Positions 12,655-23,505 of a DNA stretch of 64,000 nt are shown piece by piece. The stretch spans positions 2,170,920-2,234,919 of the forward strand of contig CM034601.1 in NCBI GenBank assembly GCA_020091685.1. The letters run 5' to 3'. The position numbers and the translations under genes are program-made. The notes below the pieces were generated by a model. It had not been told where the DNA came from. It made no database searches and saw nothing but the letters and a program-made list of their open reading frames with translations. The DNA comes from Lutjanus erythropterus. Lineage: Eukaryota; Chordata; Actinopteri; Lutjaniformes; Lutjanidae. The stretch's first letter is position 1; each line of letters starts with the position of its first letter.

Positions 12655-12773
12655 ATGGCGACGTTTTTCGGTGAAGTTTTGTCGGTGTATTCTCGGGCTG
12701 TGGAGGAAGACGATGAGGAGCTCGATGAAAACGAAGAAGATGAACAAATCCGCAGAGAGCTGGAGGCAAAAAG
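12655..12773 (+). CDS. psmg1: psmg1 coding exon 1
   Basis: Residues 1-39 and two bases of Arg40. Contains the conserved ATFFGEV start and the acidic run. Donor AG|GTAAAT. Confidence 0.96.
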
Positions 12774-15700
12774 GTAAATAACGTTAGCCAGCATGCTAGC
12801 ATGGACACAGGAAGAGACGAGCCAGAAAGCATGGAAATGTTAGATTAAGTAACGTTTGACAGTTACAGTGAAGTGAACTGGTTAAATTAATGTTTAGACG
12901 TTAAATAGTATGTGACTCTATTGTATCTCCAGGATATTTTTATATCAAACGCAACAGATTTATATAACTTCACTTGTTACATCTGTCAGCGGCAGCTCTC
13001 ATGTTAGCTAAGTTAGCTAACATGACACATGAAATCTCGGTAACTCCTCCTCCTCTCTACTCACTTATTATCATTTCACCAGGTAAATATTAAATAATAA
13101 CAACACACTATAACACACGGTTACATTAGTTTGTAAATGTAGGTGTAAATATTTTACAGTTACAGTTTCTGCTACGAAGACATATTCAGTTGACATTTTA
13201 TTAGGTACACCTGGATAAAACTATTGAAGTCTAATACAGCAGTCCTGCAATAAATAATAGAGCTGCACGATATGGTAAAAAGATATATTGGGATATACAA
13301 TAGGATTAGTGGGAATGATCAGTTTTGCAGCACAATTTTCATTTTCACTGTCAAAAGAACTATTAAAATCATGATTCTGTGATATTTGTTGGGGTCTGTA
13401 CCCAACAAATATGTTTTCTTTCATCTGGAGAACAGGATTTTTAGGTCAGGGCATCTCTGCAACAGATAATTCACATTTCATTCTGGTTCTGTGATTTGGA
13501 TGTTGCACTTGGCCACGCTGTGATTTAGATTATTTTGCGAGTAATTGTGCAGCCCTCATAAATGAAAAGGATATAATGTTAAGTTTAGTTCAGTTCAGTC
13601 TGTAGAACTGTGTTGTGTTATAGTGATAGGTGTGTCTGTTATTTTGTCCACTCCATTTATTACAATGAGGATTAAGTGCTAAGTAACTGAAACGTCTTTC
13701 TTTTTAGGGGGGCGACTAATGATTATTTTCATTAGCGATTAATCTGACAATTATTTACACAATTAATTGCCTGCTATGTGACGTTTAAAATGATGAAAAA
13801 TACTCATTACAATATTCCAGAGCCTAAAGTGGTTTTGTTTGTCCAACTAACAGACTAAAACTCAAAAGACTTTTCATTTACTGTCAAAAATCACAAAAAA
13901 AGAAGCAAATCCTCACATTTGAGAAGCTGGAACCAGGAAATGTTTGATGTTTTTTCTTGAAAAATGATTGAAATGATTCACTGATTATCAAGATGGTTGG
14001 CAGTTAATTTTATTTTGATGGACAAATTGGTTCAAACAAGTATCACTTCATCACTATTTTAACATATATAGCCCAAGTGCAAAAACCTCAGTGATCTTCT
14101 TAAGTACAGTACAGTTGAAGAGAATTCATCCCAGCAGACTGACTGTGTTAATGTTAGAGCTGCAACTAATGATTGTTTTCATTGTTGATTAAACTTTCAA
14201 TTATTTTCCCGATTAATCGATTTGTTGTTTGGCCTATAAAATGTGAGAAAACTGTGAAAATTGGCGACCAGTGTTTCCTAAAGCCCAAGATGACGTCTTC
14301 AAATGTCTTATTTTGTCTCTAACCCAAAGACATTCATTTTCCTGTCGTAAAGGAGAAAAGAAACCACAAAATATCACAATTTAAGTGGCTGGAATCACAG
14401 AATTTTGGCTTTTTTTCCCTAAAGAAATTGCTCAAACTGATTGACCAATCATCAAAAATGGGTGCGATTAATTTAATAATCAATTACTCGATTAATCGTT
14501 GCCGCTCTAGTTAATATTAAAATATGGGGAAAAGCTCATAAGCGTTTCTGTCCTTCTAGATAACTGCAGACTCCAGATGCAGATTAAATTCAAATGTTGA
14601 GTTCTACAGTGTTTTCTGCTGCTCCTCCTTCTCCTCTAACCCTCATCGCTCTTCATCACTCTTCATCAGGGAGGTTCATCTGCACTGGAGCCCTGAAGTC
14701 TCTGAGTCGCTGAAGTCAGGAAACAAGTTGCAGTGTTCAGACTTCGTCCTCGCTGTGGGACACAACGCTGCCAGTAAGTGGCTGCCAGCAGCTCTCAGAG
14801 TCACAGCTCTGCTGTACGCTACGTTAACTGTGATGAGTCCATTTAACAGAACACCCGGTATTATAACTGATCAAATGAAACTTTAATGATCCCTTTGAAC
14901 ACAGAGTAGTCCAGCAACATTAGCGCTGCAGTGATACAGATTTCCAAGAGTATTTTGACTTTTGAAGATGATAATCTCAGTGATGAGCAAATACTTTGAT
15001 TGAATGAACACAATTTGTGCAACATAATAATCTCTACACACAGCACACTTTTCAAACCAGATTTAAACCACATATTAACAATTAAAATATGAATAAAAGC
15101 TTCAACATTTGTGGTTAAGATGGTGATGGATGATAAAACATTGTAGAGGAAGATGTAAAAGAATTTTTGTGCTGATGTGAGATGACGGACCCTACACTGC
15201 ATTACTGTTTCTAGGATGTTTCTTTTCTTATGTCATCTTTCCAGTTTTTTTAGCTGTAATCCCTGCTGCCAAAAACATTTAATTTCTGACGTTGGGCTTG
15301 TGGGAAATTATGTTTTTGAAAGGACATTAAAAACAGAAATATTAAAGACAATTTTTCAAAAATTTATAGACAAATGGAGTGAACCACAAAACATATTGTT
15401 GAGTAAAGTTATGTTGTAAGGAGGGATTTTCAATAATCCACATTATAACAAATGTCAGTGTGAGTTGTATATCATTAGTTTAACTCATTCATTAAACAAA
15501 TATAAAATGGCAATTATGTGCATCAACTTTTCTCACCTTTCTTCACTTTACATTTATGTTCAGGTTGAATAAACAAGAGAAAACATGTAAATAATTCACC
15601 TGTAGACGTGAGGACATATTCTTGTAACTTAACAACAGAGTCAGGCTAGCTGTTTCCCCCTGTTTCCAGTCTTTATGCTAAGCTAAGCTAACCATACCTT

Positions 15701-18700
15701 GATGTTCATCTTCTCATGTCACTCTCCTAAAGAAAGCAAAGAAATGGAAGCTGTTGCGCTGTTTCCTCTGCAGGGATGTATTCATTTGGTGTTCAGTGAA
15801 ACAGTTTATTATAATAATAATAATAATAATTTCTCACTTGTGCCATGATTTTTGTAGTTTTTTTCTTTTGTGATGATGTGCACTGTTGGAGCTTATGTTC
15901 AGGCTCTGTTTATTGATTCACATGAATTAGTGAAAGTTAAGTGAAAGTCAACTTTATAGTACAGAGGATCGAGGAAGTGTTTCTCTGACGCCCCGGTGTT
16001 CGTATGCAAGCACTAAAACAAAACAACCAGGGTTCGAAAATGCTAGGATAAAAACAAAATCTTAAGCTGAGCGTTGGAGGGGGACAATAACGAGGCACAG
16101 ATAAAGAAGAAAAGCTGTAATAATAACAAGTATAGTGCAAATAGAACAAATGTAGTGCAAATTGAGATGAGCAGATGTGTAAGCAACATGCCAACCACAG
16201 GATGAGTAATTAGCAGCAGTTTTTTTTCAGTGTTCTGAACAAAAAAATCTGCTGCTAATTACAGACCTGTCTGAGCAGTGATTGTTAACAGAAACAAAGG
16301 CTCCTCTCCATCAAGTTTGTCAGTAAACCAGCAGGATGTGCTGCAGCTGGAACACCTACTGTAAATGTAATGCAGCCATCCATTAATGAGAACACTGCTG
16401 CAGCTACCGATTCTGTTTATTATCGATTCATCTGCTGGTTATTTTCTCAATCAATCGATTGATTTTCTATTAAGTCACAGAAAAATGTCTGTCACAATTC
16501 GGTAAAGCACAAGCTGATGAATTGCTTGTTATTTTTTTTTTGACAAACAGTCTATAACACAGACCGGTTCCGTTTACCGTCACATTCGGCAAAGCAGGTT
16601 TTCACATACAAGGAATTTGCTTTGTGTGTTGGTACACAACATAAAGAAAATATAAATAAAGATGAGAGGAAGTACTGCAAGTCAAGAAGCATTAATAGAA
16701 AATTAAAAAATGCCAATATCATGTAAAAGATATAATACAAACCATAAAAGACAATACATCCTTTATTAAAATGAAAGAGCCGTACAACCCTCCCGTCTCA
16801 TGTGAGCTGAATATTGATCGTGTCTGTCTTCACAGGGTTTTTGTCAGTGTACGTTCTCACCTCTGCAAACTGGGACGTGGTGGGACATGCATCAGTGTGG
16901 AACGAGAGGAGTCGGGCCGTAACTGCACAAACCAGCGAGGAGTCAGAGTGTGTTTTCTACAGACAGAAGGACAACCCATCAGTGAGTGACACACTGAGCA
17001 AAATACTGTGTGTGTGTGCTGTTTGATTAATGCCACAGAAAAGCACCTGAGAGTTTTAAACTTAATCCTTCAGCTTGAGTTTGCACCTGATCCTCTTTTT
17101 AATTTTCATCATGTCCTATTTTAAGATGTTTAATCTTATATATTGAAGGTTTAGTGTTTAAGATATATGGCAGAAGTGGAAGAAAATATTTATAAGTAGT
17201 TTTCATGTGTAGAATCACCTGAAAATAAGAATTTTTGTGTTTTCGTTACCTTATAATGAGCCGTTCATATCTACAGAGGCCAAGTGCTAGAACCAGAACC
17301 AGAACCAGATCACAGTTTTTTGAAAAAGGAAAATTGTGGGGAAACAGCATTTTAATGAGGTACTGTAGTGCTGCAGAGATGACCTGACCTAAAAATCTTG
17401 TTCTCCAAGTGACGGAAAACATGTTTGTTTGTTTTTTGGTACAGACCTCAATAAATATCACATCATCACAATTATAATTTCACTCTTTACTTCTTTACAA
17501 GCTGTCTTTGAAATCCTCGTCTCTGTAGTGATCTGCTTGGCATGCAGTGATGCATATGTTTGAACAAATATTATTAACGTGCAAATTAATCGCAGGCCAA
17601 ATACATGTCTGGTGTGTAAAGGCCTTAGGTTAAATCCTACACACTGGTTCTTTGAGAGCACATGATAGCTGCTGTTTCCTGTTCATTGTCACGCTACGAA
17701 CAGTTTAATGCAAAAACTTGAATGAACTGGAGAAATAAAAGGAATGCAGATAATTCCACTGACAATAGAAAATGATCAGAGAGACAATAGTAGCATGAAG
17801 TCATTTGTAGGTCAGGGTCAATCCAACGCTATTTCAGTCTCCAGTCTCCTGTATCTCACGCTGTAAATGCTCACATCATATTGTTCTTGATCTGAAACAG
17901 CAGCGTAATGCATTTCAAGAATAAAACATGAAACCCCACTTCAGCTACAAAACTTGGAAAGTAGGCCACGACACACAGGATTAAAGAGCTCTGGTAATCC
18001 GGCTTCTGTTGCATAAACTGTCAGAGTTACAGAGTTATAACAGCTCCAGTGTGTGTAGAGGTGTGTGTGTGTGTGTGTGTGTGGTTATTTTCTATCAGCC
18101 CGGTGTCGTTTTCATGTGATTTAATCAAGATAAACACAGTGAATGGCCGTGTGTGATAGCCAAGCTTCAGATTTATCAGCTGCTGCCTTCAGACTGCAGG
18201 GATTAAGTGAACTGAAGGTGGAGACGCTCGTACATTATGAAGCAGCTGTGGACAAGAGATACTGTAACAATCATCCATTAATTTATATGTGACTGAAATT
18301 CCTTTCAGTCTCAATAACATGTAGCCAAGTGGTTTTAGCAAATGACAGAAATGTTGCAGCCGAGCAAAATGTCCACCTAAAGAAAAGTTTATACAGAGTG
18401 AGGACAATTTAATGAAAGACAGGAAAGCGAATACGGTGTTTGGTAGCCATTATTTTTCATAGACTTCTGTTTTCAGAGCTAGTTATTATTTGTAAAGTTT
18501 TTACTGAAACAAATCATGAAACGCAAGTGCAATTATGTAAAATTACAACAAGTAGCTACATTTATATAGTCTTATATTTACATTGGGCCCTTAGAGGGTG
18601 GCCATGATGCTAACGTGGCCCCTGATGAAGTTGAGTTTGACATCCCTGCTCTACGTTATTGGAATGTGCATTTTTGTGGTTGCAGTGCGAGTATGAGTCT

Positions 18701-20400
18701 TACCCACCATGACACCCCACTGGTTAGAGAGAATTTAATGAATATTCTTTATTCACATGTTTAAGTGTTATTCCATTTCAGACTGGTGCACTTGTTCAAA
18801 GTAGAGTTTAGCCATGTTGGCAGCAGAGTGACTTTTCTCCAGAAGTAGTTCTTGGATGTCTGTCTTCTGTGCAGCCAGACCCAATTTTTTACCAGAATAT
18901 ATCACCTCTCTTTGCACCGCCTCATTTGAAAGAAACTCCTATCTGTTTGTGTCTCTCTTACTTCTTTTTTTTGCAATGTGCTGAGCATGAAAATACCACA
19001 CAGACCGGCAAAGCGGATTTTAAGGTCAAGAAAAGACCGTGCTGTTGGAGAGATGCTTGAGCTAGCTGCCGTGCTGTCATGGTTTTTCCCTTAATGTTTC
19101 GTCCATCAGTATCATCAGTCCCTCCAGTCTTTGAGTTGTGTTGCAGACAAATATAAATATATCTTTAATCCACTTTATGTCACATAAAATGTCTCTTGCA
19201 TTTCTTTCCCTGAAGGTGTTGATATGCCAGGTGACTTGCTACGTTGCAGAGGACCAACTTTTTCAGTGGACAGAAAAGGTACGTTTAGACAAAAAACTGT
19301 GATGAACTGATGTTATGAAATTTAGGGCAGCTGCATCTCTTCAGCCTGCAAACAGACAACAGATTTATAACCATGAATAGGCTTGTTTTTACAGTTATGA
19401 AGCACAACACTTAAGCAGCTGCATGAATTTCTTATTAAATTTACAGTTAATTTCAAATAAAGTTCAGGTTTGTGAAACAGAAATCACCACCTACTTGGAT
19501 AAAAAACAACACTTGTAAATTATCATACCTATCATGTATTTTGGGGGGATAATTTGCTGGTAAATTCAAAGAAATTTTACATATATTATTTGGTAATTAC
19601 CATCTATTTACCATGGAATTATGGGACTTGGAAATTGAAGTGTCACCTTAGTTCCAGGTCCCATAATTTCATGGCAAACAAGTGGTAATTACCAAGTAAT
19701 AGTCTTAAAATTTCCTAGAAATTACCAACAAATTACTCCAAAGTTTCATGGTTAATTGTTATTATTATTACAAAGCAACATATTTGATTTAACCAATAGT
19801 TGAAAATGCTAAAATGATTAATCATCAATAATATATAAGATACAAAACACAAAAACCTTTTTCCCATTTTCATTTTCATGATTTGTTTTGTCATTTTTTT
19901 CTCATTTCAAGTGTTAGTTTCCTTCTTCATGTCTAGACTATAGATTAAATATTCATGGATACAGTTTTAATTCATTCAGTTCTTGATGCTGATTAATGAT
20001 AAATCATTGACATTCTTACTCCAAACCTGCTGCTGCTGCATTATTTATTTTTGTGATCAGATTATCTGATTGGCTACAAAAATGCAGATGAAAAATTTGG
20101 ACATTAATTCAAATTGTACTCGACCATGATTTTGAAAGTGAATAGTAAAAATAGTTGGATGATCATCAGTCTAACGGTGATGTTGTCTCTGTCTCTTGTA
20201 GGTTTTTGAGTGTCTGCAGCACAGAGAGCTGAATGTGACCGTGTTGTCTGACAGCTCTGTGGCCGAGTACAAAACAGCCGATTATCTGTGCTGCAGCTCC
20301 GCTCCCTTCCTGCGTTCGCTCCACAGCGGTGCCTTCAGTGGTCAGCCTGTCTGCCAGTCACTGGAGCAACCCAACATAGTTACTGGACTTCCAGCTGCAG

Positions 20401-20475
<75 letters not shown>

Positions 20476-22884
20476 CTGCTTCCCTTCTTCTTTCCCTCAT
20501 CTGTCACACTGCCCTGCATGTTCAGTAGAGTAATACCTCTGGAGATTTGGAAAAGGGCAGCTTTCTTCTTGCAGATGAGATGGGAAACATTAAATCCACC
20601 AGAAAGAAAAAATTCAGTGGCAGACTTTGTTTGAAAACTCTTTGTGCTCCAGGTCGACCTTTCTTTTAAGTTTATAAAGAGGAAAAGTCAACTTCTGAGT
20701 AAACATAACTAAGGTTCAAAAGAAAGAAAAACTCTTTAGTGCACTTTTAATTAGTTGTTACGTCAGCACCTGACATTATTCAATAATAAAATTGTCTCTT
20801 ATTCAGTGGTAATGGCTACAGACTCGGCCAGTTATGGTAAAAATGACACACATCGGTTAAGTCACCTCTGACAGTGTTTGATATCAGACTGTTGACTGAC
20901 TGTAGCTGCATAAGCTAAAGTAAAGTTCCCCTCAGGTTTTAAATACTTTGCTATGATCAACATTTAGTTTAACATGTTTCCACATAAAAAGTTCACATCT
21001 TCTCCCTCACTGCAAAACTCTCATCTTTATGTTGTTTTAACCATTTTAATAATACAAAATTCAGTTTCTCATGGGACAAAGTTGCTACCTCCCTTTCCTG
21101 ACTGTAAAATACCTGCCCAACACAAACTTTTTGTTTTGTATTTAACCACAGCGGGCTCCACCAGATGAGTTTCTTGGATGAATGCCATGTCCGTCCGTTG
21201 AGATTTTAGAACTTAAACATTCCCTCCTCTTAACTGGATCTTTTCCTCCATTAATATTCCAAGAAAGTATCTTTATATACTTAATATTTAAGCAGCGGAA
21301 GAAAAATAAATTCACTTAAACAGACATTAAGTCTTAATGCTTTAGTGTTCACTGCTGTCTATGAATTAATGAACCACAACACTGCAGTTGCACAACAAAA
21401 GTGACGAAGCAAAATCCAGTTACCTGGATGTAAATGAGTGTGAACATGCATGACGGGGGGTGAACTGAGTTCACTCCTGGTGTTAAAATGCTTCTCCAGG
21501 TGCGTCTTGAACAACCACTTGTGATAGGATGTCACTTCCCCGTTATGCAAATTAACACTGGAGCTGTTTTGTCAGTCGAGTCCATTCAGCCGTTTATTTG
21601 TTCTTTTATTTTTAGCGCCACACTAAACCCCTGTATCAGCCTACATGTCTTAACTGTGCTGTCAGGAAAGCAGGAAAGCTCGGTTGTGTGCGGAGATTTT
21701 ATAAATGAACTATGACAAGGATGATTCCCACTCTTTACTTGTTCTGACGGTGTGGAGATCTGATGTTTGCCACAATCAGAGAAAGTAAAAGTGTGTGTCC
21801 CTGCACACCACAGAGCCTCTCACTTGTCTGCTCCTCTCAGCAACAAGGAAAATAAACATCTTAATATATTCTATTTAATGCCAAATTTATAAGAAATAAA
21901 CACATTTGCAAAATGCGTTGTTGTTTTTTTTAAAATGCAGCCTGCTGGGACAAACAGTGTTTTTTCCACAAGGAAAGACAAACGAATGCACAACTTTTTC
22001 TAAATTAAGAACAATTTGTCAAAGACAGGGTTTCACAAAGTTATGAAGTTCCTCTTCTCTCTTAATTCTTACGATTTTTTAGGGAAGTCAGAGGTTATTA
22101 GTGTGTTCACAAACATCTGCTGCAGGTAAGAGAGACCTGCATAATTTGCATTACGGTGAAATAGATTTATGGACTCACAGGATAACAGTGTTACTCAGGA
22201 AACATTGTGTTTGCTCTGAGAGAATGTGGCAGAGGTGGAGGGTTTGAGTCACATGACTTGACTGAAGTCTGACTTAAGTCACAAAAGACATTAACTTTTT
22301 AACACTGATAAAAGACTTGACTTTGACTCGGTATTCATGACTTGAGACTTGACTTAGACTTGAGAGAGATGACTTGAAAGGACATAACTTTTTTATATTA
22401 AATATGTGCATCTTTTGTAGATTTTGAGAATCAGATTTTTGGTGCAATGCACACAAACCTGCCGAGCTGCTACGACGCCACAGACTAGCAGAGGCCAACA
22501 CGCCAGGCAGCTACCGTGTGGTGGGGGTTTATTTATTTGTTTATTTATTTCTGAGGGACAGTGCATATTAATAAACATTACTGTAAATATGCCAAAATTA
22601 GCCAAAAGGATAGTTTTCATCCATAGTCTTTGGTCAGATATAAAGTTATCAACCTTTAAATCAAAATAAAAATTAGGTTGGGAGGTTGAAGTTTAAAGCT
22701 GTGTGGAAACTTGGATTTTGTATGACTTGACTTGATTCTCACCACAGTAACTTGGGATTTGCTTTCGACTTGAAGGCTAAGACTTGAGACTTGACACCTC
22801 TGAAATGTTGTTACACGCGACCCAGACCACCTCAGAATGTGGTCTGAGTGATCAGCTCTCAAATGGGAAGTGTCCTTGAGCTTC

Positions 22885-22929
<45 letters not shown>

Positions 22930-23467
22930 AAAACTAAAAGTTGCTTTGTACAAAAGCTTCTGCCAACTGAATGAAATGTGGTGCCATTAGGCTCCTCTCC
23001 ACTCGCCGAGAACACATTGTCCTGCATCCTGATTTGTTCATTTTGGTCCAAGTGCACTTAAAGACACTAAACGTCCAAATAAACAGAAGAATCATCATCA
23101 GGATGAAGACGTTGTAACCCTGAGGACTGACAGGTTACACACCTCATGTCAAACTGTCTTCATCGACTCTTATTGGTTCATTGTGTTGCCATCTGATAGG
23201 CTGTCCTGCATTCTTCTTCTCTGTTTCATCAGTACTGAACCACTGTGAGGTCCACCGCATCGCCGCTGTAGTTTACCAGTGTTACAGTGATGTCAACGGC
23301 CCTGACTCTGTCACCATGGAGACCTACAAGCCTGCACTAACCAAACTTGGCAAGTCCATACAGGTGAGCTGCTTTTCTTTTTATATCTGCAGGAGCTTCA
23401 GAAAGGTCAGAAAGAGGAGGAGAGCAGATTAAAAGTTTATAAGATACAGAAAGAACATGAAAGATGC

Positions 23468-23505
<38 letters not shown>

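Larger units (their letters stand above)
12774..14669 (+). other. psmg1 intron 1
   Basis: Holds a partial 'TTTATTAGGTACACC' MITE (from about 13,190) and two 'GCTGCAACTAATGATT' MITE copies (13,706-14,035 and 14,154-14,513). Nothing else recognised. Confidence 0.85.
20401..23232 (+). other. psmg1 intron 5
   Basis: Begins with a (AC)n tract, contains a 573-bp hAT-like element (22,230-22,802) and a (GT)n tract (22,889-22,926). Otherwise unremarkable. Confidence 0.85.

Noticed and set aside
16771-16989. 72-codon frame over psmg1 exon 3 starting MKEPYNPP
   Set aside because: It is in the wrong frame; the psmg1 frame one base over gives the conserved FLSVYVLTSANWD.
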